Source: Agelaius tricolor (taxonomy: Eukaryota; Chordata; Aves; Passeriformes; Icteridae). From it: a stretch of 64,000 nucleotides of DNA. The stretch lies in assembly GCA_023055355.1 (NCBI GenBank), contig JALJCS010000004.1, positions 25,642,744 to 25,706,743 on the forward strand, read 5' to 3'. Positions 25,901 through 39,242 of the stretch are shown here, one piece after another. Each line of letters begins with the position of its first letter. Positions within the stretch are counted from its first letter, which is position 1. The translations under genes were made by a program, and so were the position numbers. A model generated the notes under the pieces. That model was not told the origin of the DNA and did not search any database. It saw only the letters and a list, made by a program, of their open reading frames with translations.

Positions 25901-28110
25901 CAATCATGACCCCCCACTTGTATGAGCAGATCATGACAGTGAGACAGATGAGCTTGAGCCTCTTTATCTTTCCCTGCATTGTTAGTGCTTCAATTCCATG
26001 TTTTACCAAAGGCAGAGAGAAAGTGAAATACACAAACCCTAAGCACAGTGGAAGGGAGAACAAGAAGCATGAGGCTGGCTGCCACTACCCCAAAAAATGA
26101 GCTGTGGGCCAGGAGATGGCTCTCACTACAAGGATTTCAGTTTGTCCACTGTTTGCCCTAGAGGCACCTGAAAGGGAGATGTTTTCTGTGTGTGTCCCAG
26201 AGCAACCAGAGCTTTCAAGAGCCAGCAGCTCTAGGAAGGCATAGCAGAAGTTGCTGCTTCTTTGACTGCTCCACTGTGCTGCATCTCCAAGGAAATACTA
26301 ACAAAGATAACCAGCTCAGAAATTTTCTGTACATTACAGTGCATAACAAGAATATGTATGACAAATCTGTTCCCATCTTCTGCAACACGTTAGATCAAAT
26401 GGCAAGGAAAGACAGAAAAGCCTTCTGGAAATTTCACCAAGTCTGTGATTCAACTACCAATGGCTAAAAGTTTAGAAATTATAAAATAATAATTACAGAA
26501 CATTCTAGACATTCTGAGCTTAAGTCTAAGACAACTTACTGTGCTTTACAAAAAATAAACATATCTATAGAGTGTACTTGCTTTTAAACAGTGTTATCCA
26601 ATTATACACCTAAATTCATTGTATGATTTGCTTATCACAAGTCAGCCTGCTCCTGTGCTGGGAAGAAGAACCATTTCCACTCACCTACACGTACCTGATC
26701 CTTGAGAGATGAGAAGCTTGGGATACTTCTGAAACAGAACTATTAGCGTACAAGTGGCCTAAAGATTTGCAAGACCTACAAGTGTGAAACTAGAAAAGAT
26801 GTCCTCATAGCAGATTTCAAGTCTTGTCAGAGTAGCTCATGTGGGAAAAGCAGTATGACTATCTTCAAAGGGAGAATTGTCTGTAAACCAGATTTGAATA
26901 CAAAATTCCGGATGTGACTCCCATCTTCTTTCTTTCTGGAGGGAAGAGGGTATTTTAAAAGAAGAAAAAAGCTCACATTTTCAATCGCTTCTTTATTTGG
27001 ATGGAGAATTGTTCAGGGAACTGTTGGGGTATTTTGCTATGTTTTTCACAAAGATTCACTCTGCAATAAATAAAGCTGGCTAAGAACCTTACAGTTCAAC
27101 AGAAAAAAAAGAAACCAACATCAAACCTAAACCATTTAGCTATATCTGGTAGTTGATATCTCAGTGCTGGCAGGCTTCCTAATTTTCTCTGTGACAAGCA
27201 GTTCTGTAGCCAAGTTTGGTAACTAGGAACCCAGGTCATATTCTTACAATATTTCTGAAAACATACACCTTGGGAAGCAGGATGACAGGAGCTGTAAGTA
27301 TCTCAGAGAAAAAAGATTTCATCCATCAACATGATATCTTATGTGATTCTAGAATGAAGGAGTCAAAAAGCTCCACAGGCAAAGCTTTGAACTTCCTGTT
27401 GTGCAAAAGCAAACATCCTCCTGTTTTTTTCTGGATCACCCTCTTTATCCTAGTACTGAATGTTTAGATACAAACTTCTGTCAACCCTGGTATTTCCTCT
27501 CTTAGCCAAGTCCAATTTTGATCCTGCCACCTCAGGAATAAAGTATTATTTAGATATTACCTGCAGGAGACACAGAACAGAGCAATAAGGTAGTGCCAAG
27601 AATTCTGCAACATGTCAAGACTAGGCCCATGTCATCATGATGACTATTTTGTACAATCCTTCTGGTCCCATTTATTGAAAGACATTACCATTCCCTACAC
27701 TTTAAAAACCAGGGCCCCTCAGCAGGGCGGGGCAGCACTGCATGCCAACCACCCTTCTGCTCTAAATCATGTAAATTTTTCTCTGATGTTGTTGCCCTGT
27801 GGTTGCATGCTCTCCAGAAATGCTACAGAATTATAATCTGTCAAAACAGAGGTATGACAGAGCAGTACCTGTGACTGCTAGGCCTTGGTAACTAACATAG
27901 TTATTAATTCTGTAACTGTTTATAGTAATACTAACAGTAACTATAGTATGGCACCATTAATGCACTTGTAAAAAAGTTTCACGTCCAATGAGTTTGAAAC
28001 AGATTTCTTCCAATCACTGGCAGAAACTTCCTTAGAGGCCAGCCACAGGATTTAGGACTTAACTGTAATAAAAAGTTACAGGAATTGTATCTGTATGTAT
28101 ATTTTTTTAG
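25901..28110. other. Intergenic DNA without recognised feature
   Basis: AT-rich, with short chance frames only. Confidence 0.65.
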
Positions 28111-28255
28111 TAGTTTGGGTTGGAAGGGACTGTAAAATGTCACCCAGCCAAAGACTCCTGCAATGTGCATCTTCAATTACATGGGTTTACTCAGACCCTC
28201 ATCCAGCCTGACCTTGAACTGAGCCTTGGATGAGGTGCCACCTCTGAAAGACTCT
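28111..28255 (-). mobile_element. CR1 retrotransposon 3' end
   Basis: The plus strand begins TAGTTTGGGTTGGAAGGGAC and runs through ACCCTCATCCAGCCTGACCTTGAA, written here as two joined blocks. This is the usual reverse complement of a CR1 3' terminus. It is 5'-truncated. Confidence 0.75.
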
Positions 28256-29011
28256 TCTACTCTGTCAGTCTCTGTCAACATGGCCTGGGACATGATCATA
28301 TGGCAGAGTGCAGAAGAGGGGGAAAATAAAAGTGAGAAACACTCTTAGCAGAGAGACACCAAGGCCGAAGAACAATGAGGTGCAGATAGTCTGTGAAACA
28401 CTAGCAGATATTCGCAATGAGTCCTGTCCTTGACTCACCACTGAAAAGGGGGAAAAAATGAGGAGGGAGAAGCAGCAGAGTGGAGCTTTTATGGACATAC
28501 TGTACACCTACAAGTACCCATGCCAGTGAGCAGCTGGTGGGGAGAGTCAGGAGTGAATCTGAGCTTGGGAACTGGGACAGGAAAAGTGAGTCTTTTTGTT
28601 CTCACTGCACAAAAATACTTGAATTGGTTTAAATTAGTTTTCTCCAAGTCAAGTTTGCCTTGCTTGTAACAATACCTCTGTTTTTACTTAAACCATAAAT
28701 AAATTATAAGTTACCAAGTTCTTTAAGCTTCATTAGCATTGTGGGTGCCAGGCAATATAAGCAATAACTTGTATCTACAAGACTGCATGCTAGTCATTGA
28801 GAGACTAATTTAATGTGGTCACTGTTAAGTTCATCCTGCTTATAAAGGCCATTATATGTATGAGATTTATTTAAAGTAAAATGATAATGCCAAAAAAGAA
28901 AAAAATTTTCACATTTGCAGGAAATGAGAAATACATCTAAAATAAAATTCTTGTTAGCTGAAGTTATCAAAGCAGATTTTAAAGCAATAAAGCAATAATC
29001 CACAACATCAT
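28256..29011. other. DNA between a CR1 end and the SH3GL2 3' end
   Basis: No gene recognised. It carries one further minus-strand AATAAA (28866-28871), so a longer SH3GL2 3' UTR form is possible. Confidence 0.5.
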
Positions 29012-30301
29012 TCTAGTTATTCTCTCAGCATTTATTTGAAATAACAATACTTTCCATGATATAGTTTAAACATTAAGCAGTAGGGAATTGTCTTCATTTC
29101 ACATCATCCAGTACTGAAGTGGCACATTCGAAGCAGCACATTAAACCTCTGATAGAGTCTGTACAATTTAGATAAATAGAACTCTGGATAACTAAACTAA
29201 CAGAACTTCTGCAACTGTTACCAAAAGAATGCCAAGAAGCTAGGCACAGCACTGTACACACCAAGTGCAGGAAGGAGGAACACAGGAGAACCAACTAAAC
29301 AGATGGGAAATGTTTTTATATATACAGCCACATGTCTTCAGTTGCTCAACAGAAAAATAACATGTTTTATTTTGTCCTCATTGAGGAGAGAGTATGCACA
29401 AATGATGTTCAAAGAACACATGGCAGACAGAAACAAATGAAATGAGGGTTGTGTTTGGTTGGTTACTGCATTCCTCAGTGAATGAGTTTACAAAGGATAT
29501 CTGGTGCTTAAGCAGCAAGGTTTTGTGCCAAGACTTGACAAGAAACATTAAATAAATGCCAGTTTTATTCCCCATCTTGCCCATTTACTGGCATTTTGGT
29601 GAGCATGCTAAAAGTTCCTGAAGGGCAAATTCAGGTGGTTTGTGGTCCAACATTTCTACTACAGGAATCCCCATTTGATAGCTTACAGTTTACCTCTGGA
29701 GGGAAATAGGCCTTTTAACGATAATTAAGAATATAAAACTTAGCAGAGAGCAGCAGGACACACAGTACAGTGGTTCACTTTCTGAGAAACCAGAGGATCT
29801 ACACTTATGCTCTCTCTGTGAGAACAGCCAGCCAGTTTGGTTGGAAGATACAATTCTGGTTAGTCAATGTTAGACCTGTGTGAACTGTATCATTAGGAAG
29901 GGAAAGATGGAATGGCAAGAACTTTTCCCTCTTTTTATAGAGAACTAAGACTGAAAAAGTAATACGGTGGTGATAGGCATTATCTTCCCAACACCACCTT
30001 CACTTCCTGCTACTTCACTGTGAACTACCTGCTTTGCTTGCCATCATCTTCCCCGTTTCACTCACTAATGGCTCTGGTTACTACCAGGCCAGCACAGTCA
30101 ATAAACTAATCCACGCTATGCTGGCTCAGAAGATACAACGCATCACCACCACATAGTATGACAACACGTAAACCAAAGATGCTCATTAGGAATTGGTAAC
30201 TCTAACCACTGCAGTTTGCACTTGTAAGGTGTAAGAAGCAGCATTTTGAAAGCAGTGGTACTGACACAGCTATCTGTGTCAGAGGCGGTGGATCAGCATT
30301 C
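29012..30301 (-). other. SH3GL2: Putative SH3GL2 3' untranslated region
   Basis: This is sequence after the TAG stop, read right to left. It is moderately AT-rich with no long frame on the gene strand and no recognisable repeat, as expected of a UTR. AATAAA-type signals on the minus strand occur at 29564-29569, 29366-29371, 29031-29036 and, further out, 28866-28871. The one at 29031-29036 would give a UTR of about 1.27 kb, similar to the length I associate with the mammalian transcript. The choice of end is a guess; only transcript 3' ends would settle it. Confidence 0.4.
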
Positions 30302-30501
30302 CTAATTGGGTAATGGAACTAGAATATCGACATAATTGATGGGGAAGAAACCTGACTGGCCATGAAGCATCCCCTCATACCAGTTTTCATCAATCTGGTT
30401 AGTGAGGGTAATAATATCACCCTCTTTAAATCCCAGCTCCCCTTCATTCTCTGGTTCGAAGTCATACAAAGCTCGGCAGCATGGCTGATCCATGTGAGCA
30501 C
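30302..30501 (-). CDS. SH3GL2: SH3GL2 exon 9 (residues 287-352, SH3 domain and stop)
   Basis: This last coding exon follows a TTTCTTCTCCTTAG acceptor, completes codon 287 (Gly) and ends in TAG. After AHMDQPCC comes the SH3 domain. Its [15 protein letters not shown] motif, acidic RT loop, ENWYEGML with the ligand-binding Trp, and FFPINYV end are all present. Endophilin SH3 binds proline-rich tails of dynamin and synaptojanin (family knowledge). Y299 of the ALYDF motif is retained. The tail reads VDILVPLPN, unlike human VEILVALPH. A longer frame running upstream to 30670 reads through intron 8 and is not coding beyond the acceptor. The 'ENEGELGF' and 'GMLHGQ' residues separate this from SH3GL3. 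Confidence 0.97.
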
Positions 30502-32912
30502 CTAAGGAGAAGAAACAAGAAACAACATGCTTAAAAATCTCAATACTTAAGAGTACCCATTTTACTACTGTACCTATGACAGATTTTGCTGTTTCTGCTC
30601 TTACTAATATTCTGATGATAGTTCTTCGATAATACCTGTATTTGGACTGCCACTCTTTGTTAGAAGACAACTATTAGCTTCTGACAGCCTTCAGTTACTC
30701 TAAGTGCCTGCTGGTAGAAGTCTGAGAATCCCAAAAAAATCAAGATATAGTCAAGCCCAGACCTGAAAGCACAACCATGATCAATTTGGAATCCAATTTT
30801 TATTTGTTAATAAAACACAAAAAATTAGGAAAAAGCCCTAACATATTTCCAGCTTTACTGGCAAAGAGATGTTTTGTCTGTTTACCTCAGGTAAGCAGTG
30901 TAAGTGGTAGCTTAAAATGACAGTGAAGATATAACTGTGTGTTTGCCCTTTATTTGGAAATTTCACTGGTACAGCTATACCACTGCTCCTAATCCTCCTA
31001 ATTTTAGTATCACACTTCCAAAGATTTTTATTCTCCATTCCCACAAAACACTTCATTGCAGGGCCATCAGGATAGATTCAGAAAAAGTTTGAAATTGAGA
31101 GCTTTCTAATATGCTAATTCAAGAACATCTAACCATAAACCCTTTAGGTTAGCTAATGGATACTATTATAAGTCATTAATTTGATTGTACTTTCACATGT
31201 TATATGAAATTAACAAATATACTCCCTCTTCCCTCCCCCTGAAGTCTCTATAGCTTCAAGCCTACCAAAACCAAAATTGTTACTGGTCAAAATACTTAAG
31301 ATTTAGCAGCACTAAGTTGTAAGAAATCATATCCCCACCTGAATTTCCATAGTAAAAGTTCATGCACTTTCAGTGGTCTAAATGAATCAACACATCACTT
31401 CGCCATAATGATAGTTATAAGAATATATATTCTACTTTTGCATGAATACTGGCTTTAAGATGAGTAAATTTCAGATTCAAACATTCTGCATATTTGTTTT
31501 GAACACTCACTCTGGTTAGACGGCCCATGCTTGAGTTATTTTATAACAATAATTTTCCATTTCTATGGATCTCAATAGAGCAAGTTTTTCAAATACCAGA
31601 CTTAATTTATTAAATTCTATAGTGAAATCTTATTTTATTTTCTTTACATAATGATTAGAGTGTATTTTGATTTCTTTGTCATGAAGACTACTGTGCTGAC
31701 ATCAACAAGCCTTACAGTAAGCATGTTTCGTATCCTCATTGCTAAATGAGGATACAGATGAAATTTAGAAGAAATAGCAAATAAAATCTTTAAATTAATC
31801 TCTCTAAACATATATTCAAAAATTTTCAAAGGTGTACCTCTGAAACCAAAATACACTTCCAAATAAAAGCCCAACTTAAGAAACTGTTAAATACTGCCCT
31901 CTGAAGAGGGAAATATAAATGCTGGAGAGATACATGAATATCAGTTGCTCTGGCTTAGCACAGAGTGTTCATGAGACTACAAAAAAGGAGTAAAGAAGAA
32001 AATTACTGGTGGAATGAGGAGAGCTCTAGCATGCAAGACTCAAGCCACACTCATGCACAAGGAATCTCTATTATATCCTTCTCCTTGTTAGCACAGTGAG
32101 GAGATTGTTACGAGTTTGCAAGGTTGTGTAAGATTATTTCAAGTTGTCAGAGCTAAATGGAGATAATCTTCCTGTCTATATGTGGGAGAAAATCAAACAT
32201 TCTCATCAGGATGTTATGGAAAGAAAGGAAACACTGACTAAAGAACTAGTGAAAAACACCTACTCTTGCAAGATGGAATGTGATAGCAATTGTCACTGAG
32301 GTAAACTGGAATAACTAAAATCAGGGTCTGGACGGAGGCCAGCCCTCGCTGTACCATGGGATGACAGAAAGAAACAAATAATAAGACTTCCATGGTATGG
32401 CTGATATTAAATAAACCATTCTTTAAGATAGTAATTATGTACACTCATACTAATGGTTAATCTTGCTTGTGCTGCTCCTACTTGGACAAAGAAAATTGCT
32501 CATATAGCATAGTTTTTCTTTTCAGTTATTTTTACTTTCAGGTTCATTGTGTTATAATACCTGATTTTAAAAAGCAGGATATGGTTATGGAGGTCCGGCT
32601 GGCTTTAGGTTTCTGCATTTTTGTGAAAAACTTTCAATTGTTATTTTGGTTTTCTAAATGCCTATTTTGTAAAGATCTGTATTTCAGGGTAATCTTCTAG
32701 GACAAAATAAATTTTTGACCAAAAGACACATTTAAAGCAGTGGATAATCAATCTCTGTTCTCCTGCCTGAGGGTATGAACACTTCCCAAAGAAACAACAG
32801 TTCAAACATCTCTCTTCTATATACTATCCCCATTCTCATTTTCCCTCATGGAAAAACTAATCTCCAGAACAAAGCATACAGCTTCTGCATGGACACAAAG
32901 CTCTGCCATTAC
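30502..32912 (-). other. SH3GL2 intron 8
   Basis: This 2.4-kb AT-rich intron lies between exons 8 and 9, with GT and AG ends. I see no repeat family, no second gene and only short chance frames. Confidence 0.85.
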
Positions 32913-33043
32913 CTGATGGTTTGGGTGTGGTGGCATGGGATATCCCTCCATTGTGCTGTGTATTGTCACCAGTCGAGAAATCCAGGCTCATACGGGGTTT
33001 GGGCTGGTACTCTCGCCTGGGCTGAGATGATGCCTCTTTTATT
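32913..33043 (-). CDS. SH3GL2: SH3GL2 exon 8 (residues 243-286, linker)
   Basis: This 131-bp exon follows a TTTTGGCAG acceptor, completes codon 243 (Arg), and ends one base into codon 287 at a GTAATG donor. It encodes [18 protein letters not shown], then [21 protein letters not shown] and PKPS. The linker between BAR and SH3 domains is the fastest-changing part of the protein. About ten of these 43 residues differ from human, including H for P after the GDNTQ block, yet the basic, proline-rich [14 protein letters not shown] block is intact. No frame damage is seen. Confidence 0.95.
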
Positions 33044-36000
33044 CTGCCAAAACATCAAGGTTAAATGTCAAGAGTTAATATCTTGTTAGCAGACGAGATG
33101 CACCAAATACCTTTATTTCCAAGGCTGAAGTTCTCATCCACCAGTCATCCATAGTAAACAAGTTGAGTCATTTGGAGTGGGTTTTTTTGTTTACAACAGT
33201 ATTAAATTACCAAAACCAGCCAATGTGACTGTGCCATTAAGTTGTTAATTTTTCATTCCTTTTAGAAATCTAGCAATTTGTCTATCTTCCTCTCGCCTAA
33301 CAAAAACCAAGCACTCTTAATGAAGAAAAACTTGTTGCATGACTATCAATGCTTAGAGAAGAGCTAGACAAACAGCTCTGTCCCCATTTAAACCATGACT
33401 TCTTGTTTCTAATCCTTGCAAGCATTATTTATTCAGTTGATTGATGCCAACTCTTGTCATTTTGTAAGAAGACTCTGTGGGAATGTACTGACTTCAGCTT
33501 CAGACTTGGTTAATTTGCAGTTTGGCATACTTGTTTCACAAAGGGACAAAAGTCCACTCTTCCCTACTCTCAAAATAACCATTTATTTATCATTAATTTC
33601 AACTATTTCTTCTAATTGAGAAATCTAGAGTTTCTAGGGGAGGGTCTATTTATAGATTCCAGGGTAAAATTCAGGGAAGGGATGAACAGAATCAGAGCAG
33701 CTTATGCAGAACAACTACCACATGTATTTCTAATTCCACATATGAAAGAACACTTCATAAGTACTTACAAGACAAGTTGATTTTTCTAACCTTTTCTATA
33801 TCTGCCCTAGATTTGCTGCTGGTAGCACATTTTGATTTATCTATTGTAAAGATCTTAATCTAACTTACTGACTTTTGATCCCTATAGCAAGGTTTTCCTC
33901 ACCATCCAAAATACCAATATAAGTCAGTTCCTAGAGAATGCTTTTCTTTCACATTTAAAAACCAAACCCTAAGCAAACCAAACCATAAGCAAAAAAAAAA
34001 AAAAAAAAGAAGAAACCAACCAAAAAAAAAAAAAAACCACAAAAAACCAACCAACAAACAAACAAACAAAAATTTTTAAAAAATGCCCAAAACCAGAAAA
34101 ACCCACTTAAATAATTGAAGTGGTCAAAATAAGTAAAAAGCCTTTGTTTTGTTTCACTCATTAGCAAAATTCAAGACAGTAAAATTTTTAAGAAATACTT
34201 AAACTAATTCTGTTACACTTAATGCATTCATGAAACACCATTTTTTTTCAGATTATGAACTATAAGGTGACAGTTCTAGTGACTTGCTAAAAACTACCCA
34301 AAAGCTCAGCATGAGCCATGTTTCTTAAGAAAAGAAATACCTCCAAGGAGACCATTCCTGCTTCCCAGCTGCTCTGTCATGATACTGTGTTGGGAAAACT
34401 GTGTTGGTGAAAAAAGGAGTTTAAAATAGTCTTTGCTGGCCTTCTAGTTTTTATTAATTTTACTGAAAATTTCTCAATGTTTGCCAAGCTCCTAATATTT
34501 CCCAATTCCTGGAATCATGGCATTTTAAGGGCATTTATGCCTTCCTACTAATGTGTAGAAAAGAAATTAAATTCTTTCACTTGTACTTCCTGAAGGAAAT
34601 CTTGAAGTCTAATCTAAATGGCCAAGAAAAAAATAGAAGACAAGTGCATTTTTAAATGTTTCATAGTTTTTACAGTCTATCTCATACTTTTAAAACATTC
34701 TTTTGTGAATATTTTGCACAGGACAGTCTTGGTATTTATAAGACATTGTCCATGCTGGGAGCCAGCATAAACAGGTTCCATTCACTCTTTCAAAGAGTAC
34801 CTAGAAAATGGGCAGTATGTGCTGTAGACATCACTGACAGTGAACAGTAATAAATTTGCTTAGCTTAAAACTAAATAATTATTTATTTTCTGGCCTGTAT
34901 AGTCAAAAAAAAAAAAAAAAAAACCAAAAACCCACAACCAAACTCTGGGGGTTATGCATTACTTGCTACCTGCCTATCACCAGCAGGGAAAGACTAGTAG
35001 TTTGGATAGTAACAGCTCTACATCCCTGACTCATCTCTGGCACGAACACATCACAGCGCTCTGTTTGTGTCCAGAGGTGTGGATAAAGTACGATTTAGCC
35101 AGCAGCCTCTTTACAATTAGGGATGCAAAATGTTTAGTTCAACTGAATTACCACAACATTCTGATGAGAGGTCCTTGCAAAGATAAAATCATTCACAGTT
35201 GAAACTTAATACTGACCAGTTAGCAGAAATTTAAAAATGGCAAAGGATCATCTGAATTGGTACAGGAAGAGAAATCTATTGTAGACATGTATGTTCAATT
35301 AATGGCATAATGTATGGACCACCAGATAAAACACCTGTCCCTGAGGAATTTTTAATGCTTCTATAAAGAAAGTGAATTGCAGTTCTCTTTTGCAAGTGCT
35401 AAAAATTGTTCTGTTAGCTGTTTAGACAGCGCTGCAAACTGTATCCATGAACAGTCAGCATGACAGCCCACCCACCAAAACAAGTGCTCCTTCTAGTCAC
35501 AAAGACTTTGGGACTCAGAAGTGAATGAGGCTTTCAGGATGCATGCTCTGAGAAAATTAATACTGACAGACCCGGCAGTATTAGCAACTTGATCTATACT
35601 AATGACATCAGAAAACAGCTGCCTTTGCACAGTACGTGAACATTATCTCCTCTTGGGAATTATATCCAGCTTTTTCTAGGAGTCTGCCAGAACCATATTA
35701 GTAGAGAAACCTTCCCTGAATGTTAAATTTCTTTTAAGAAGGATGTGTGTGTGAGGAGTTAATCAATTTGTTTTGATGGAAACAAAAATTCTAAAGTAGA
35801 AATGATGAAAAACTCTTAAAAAAAGATGTTGTAGGAATTCTGATAGCATATGCAGTTATACAAATGGGGATGGAAGAGATTGCTCAAGTCCTGTATCAAG
35901 TTTGATCTGATGATACGAGGAATATTTAATGAAGTTGTTAATAATGAGGATCTCACTACTGGCTCAGGAAGATCTTCAGGTAGATAAGAATGCAACAAGA

Positions 36001-36360
36001 TACTCTTTTGCAAAATCAATTTTTAACATCTTTCAGAATGAGCACACTTTGCGAATACATGCACAAACAGTAAGGAATCCAAAGTTGCGACTGTCATTGA
36101 GTTCAATATTTACAAACACTTACTTTCAGTTAACTCATGTTTGATAGCTTTACTGAGCTGAGGTGCTTTCCTGAACTCAGAAGTAGATGCATCTCCAAAA
36201 CATTTAAATATCAGCTTGCAATCATCTAATGAAATGGTTCTTGATTTCATTAAAGAGCAAGTACCAATTGAGAAGGATAACAGCATTCTATTCTAGTCAT
36301 AGGGTTTCTACCTCTGTAAAACTAACAAACTATTCAAGAAACTTACAAAAAGTGCATTAC
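33044..36360 (-). other. SH3GL2 intron 7, with A-rich low-complexity tracts
   Basis: This is a 3.3-kb intron. The plus strand has an A-rich block at about 33990-34080 (long A runs, then CCAA/CAAA repeats) and an A run at about 34904-34925. Nothing else is recognisable. The pure A runs would be poly-T in the transcript. Confidence 0.8.
33990..34080. repeat. A-rich / CAAA low-complexity tract
   Basis: A18 and A14-type runs are followed by CCAACCAACAAACAAACAAAC. It lies in SH3GL2 intron 7. Confidence 0.9.
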
Positions 36361-36464
36361 CTATCTTCCAGTTTAGAAGTAACTCGCTGTAGGATCTGTG
36401 TGGCCTGCTTGTGGTACTCCAGCTGGGCTTGCACAAGAGCAGAAAGCTGGCTCACTTGTTCAAT
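36361..36464 (-). CDS. SH3GL2: SH3GL2 exon 7 (residues 209-242, end of BAR domain)
   Basis: This 104-bp exon starts in phase 0 after AATCCTCAG and ends two bases into codon 243 at a GTAATG donor. It encodes [20 protein letters not shown], then [14 protein letters not shown]. The first 22 residues match the human protein. The C-terminal part (QRVTSKLED for human QQVTVRLEE) is looser, as expected where BAR helix 3 runs out into the flexible linker. Confidence 0.95.
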
Positions 36465-37878
36465 CTGAGGATTGACATTAAAACATCAGATCTTAGGTGA
36501 ATACTAAAGGCTCAGGCAATAGAGAATAAAGATCACTGTCCACTTCAAAGGTAGTTCAACTTATCTCTCTAAAACCTTGTTCATCTTTGAAGTTAGCAGT
36601 AAATATTTACATATTAGTCTTTATTCATTACCACATCTGATTATGACCTGATCTGGAATGGTAACTGCAACTCTTCTCTGCTGATCATCTCTCCATGGCT
36701 GATTTGCATGAACAGCAGCCTACAGACCTACCACAGTCAGCAAACAATATGAAAGTAAAAATGAGACTGTAATGAGAGTATAATACACCTTCTCCCTCCC
36801 TGCCTTTGAAGGGCACAGAACCACAGGGACTATGATCATGCTTCTATTGTATTCTGACCTGTGAAGCAGACCAAAACAGAGTTACTACAGACTCTGGGAT
36901 GCAGAATAATTGTGCTGAGGGCAGAGAGCATTCCACTTCATAAGGGAAAACACACTCAGATCCCCACTTTGTGCGTAGTGCAATTGCTAGTGGTTTTCAT
37001 AGTGCACAACACCACAATGGTGATGGGAATGTTTGTCAGCACTATTTGCACACATGGGTATGGATGTTGTTACAAAGATTAAAACTACAAGCTTGTTATA
37101 TTTCCTTAATTTCATTGTAGTTATATTTAATTCCTATGGAAATACTAAGTTCTATATGCAAATATTTTCAGGTTTGTTATAGCCCCTCTACAGCAATCTA
37201 GTAACAAAATGAAGAGTTAGAATAGGTGTGAACTTAAAATAAATCAAATAATTCACATCAACAGAAATACTTAAAGTTAATTTCCTTTGACTACATATTC
37301 TATAAGACAGACCCCAGCTGACATGTTATAGAGATATTTTTTCTTGCTTAATTTAACAATTTCAACATTAATTATAAGTAAAACATTAGATAAACCCAGA
37401 AAATGCTCAATCTGAACCAATATATAAGCAAAACATATTCTGCAGAGTCAGATATAAACAGTTACAGTGACTTTGAGTTTTCTATTCACGATTGCATCTG
37501 ATTACAGCAGAGACCATAGGGTTATGAGTTCATAATTTCTGATCTTTACAGTCCTCTCAGCAGCCCACACACTTGAGCGAAAGACTTGGTCCAAACCCTA
37601 TAATCACAAGTAAACATAAATAGTTATATTTACATAATTCTAAGAAGAAAGATACTTCTGTTTTCTAAGTAATGCTTTGCATTTAGGAAGCATAACGATG
37701 CTACAAAGGACTCACATTCTCTAGCTCAGTTTTCTATAGAATACCTAAAAAATTGTTCCTATAAGAACATGCTGTACATTACTATAGGTTCTGAGCCTTT
37801 CACTGGGTCCAACAAGAAGGAAAGTGCCTCCACTATCTTTCTAAGACTCTGGTCAAAGATTAACAAGGGTTATCTCAC
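36465..37878 (-). other. SH3GL2 intron 6
   Basis: This 1.4-kb AT-rich intron has no recognisable element. Confidence 0.85.
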
Positions 37879-38037
37879 ATCCATCTCCAGAAGGTTAAAC
37901 ATGCTTGACTCAGCAATTTCTTTTGATTCATCAAATTTCTCCAGAGCTTGACGAAGTTCTTCATCAGGGAGCTTGCCCTGTCTTTTTTTCTTGTAATCAA
38001 AATCCAGGCGTCGACCCTCCATTTTCTTCAGGTGATG
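37879..38037 (-). CDS. SH3GL2: SH3GL2 exon 6 (residues 156-208, BAR helices 2-3)
   Basis: This 159-bp exon is phase 0 at both ends. The acceptor is TTTTTTAG and the donor is GTGAGA. It encodes [20 protein letters not shown], continuing [20 protein letters not shown] and [13 protein letters not shown]. Two changes from human are visible: M for L in HHLKKMEG and L for I in GKLPDEE. The [11 protein letters not shown] patch is the basic concave-surface region that contacts acidic membrane lipid in endophilin BAR dimers (family knowledge). Being a multiple of three, the exon could in principle be skipped without a frameshift, although that would break the BAR fold. Confidence 0.96.
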
Positions 38038-39108
38038 CTAAAAAACCAAAAAAACACAAATGCGAGCAGACAATAAAGGACCTTCCCCAATTTTCCTGAT
38101 ACTGCATTGTAAGCAGGTAGGCCATGCACACTTGGAAACATATGTTGTTTGCTGTCTACTAATCCCTTCCCAGAGGAGAGAAATACGGAACAATGAAATA
38201 CGTGGGTTTACATATCATTTAAGAAGCGGCAACCTAAATGACAGACCAAGACTAATAAAAGGCCATGCAGAATGGACAACTTCAATTGCCATCTCTATAA
38301 AGGATACACAGGTTTCTTGCTTTTTAACTCTGATGAGAATTACCTGTACACTGTTTTTTTACTAGATGTTCAGGAGAAAATACTTTTAAAAGCACAACTT
38401 ATTACATTTTTGTCTGTGTAACAGCATTCATAAACAAAGCAACACAGGATTTATTTTTATCATTTCTACCAGACCACTACATTATCTTAATGCTATCTTA
38501 TACTGAAGATTTCCTAGACTGTTCTCTGAGGTAACATTCATGTTCATCTGTTTAGCAGCTGCCACGTTCAACTGGCCAGAAGTTAATGCTACCAGCATGA
38601 CCATGATTACTTGAGGTGTTTACTTTCTCTCAGAAGAATCAATTTATCATGCACTACAATATTTATAACTACCCATTTTCTAAATGATATCAAACAGTCC
38701 AAGATATCTTTCATCCACATACATTTAACAGTATGAAAGCCTTACTGAGCTGAGAAGAGCAGCTACTCATGCAGATAAGCATTTGCCATACACTAGAAAA
38801 TGGCATGTGAACATCAGTACATCTATTTTGTGAAATGAGCTTTCAAATGGCAAGATTAGAGTACTGTGCTCTTGCCTGCAAAAGACTGAAAATTTTGCCA
38901 CCAAAAATGTTCAAATTTTTATCTTTCCCTTTCTAATGCATCATCAAGAGATACAGAATTGAAAGCAAAATTCAAGCCAAAAGAGACAAAAATCAGGTCA
39001 TTTTCAAACCTGAACGGCCCATTTTAAACTACACAACTAACAAAAATTCTAAACATATAGACAGTCCACACACTTGGCATTAGTAAAATGCTGCATTGAG
39101 GGTAATAC
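38038..39108 (-). other. SH3GL2 intron 5
   Basis: This 1.07-kb AT-rich intron has no recognisable element. Confidence 0.85.
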
Positions 39109-39242
39109 CTGTATTTCTCTCAGATCTTTATCATGGAGATTCTGAAGTGGGTCAATGAAGTTTTGCTTCACTTCCATGTCTAAAGAGTCCTTGACTTCAG
39201 AAAGCTCCTTCATAGCTTCTCCCACATCAACAAGTGCTGGTC
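39109..39242 (-). CDS. SH3GL2: SH3GL2 exon 5 (residues 111-155, BAR helix 2)
   Basis: This 134-bp exon follows a TTTCAG acceptor, completes codon 111 (Gly) and ends in phase 0 at a GTATTA donor. It encodes [20 protein letters not shown], then [24 protein letters not shown] when read on in two parts. Helix 2 of the BAR domain spans this segment. The start [13 protein letters not shown] differs from human PALGEVGEAMREL by V for G, D for E and K for R. The [13 protein letters not shown] core is identical. The acceptor side lies about 485 bp from the intron 4 hairpin. Confidence 0.96.

Noticed and set aside
30502..30670. N-terminal extension of the SH3 frame up to a Met at 30670
   Set aside because: A strong splice acceptor ends at 30502 and the upstream sequence does not match endophilin. 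It is intron read-through.
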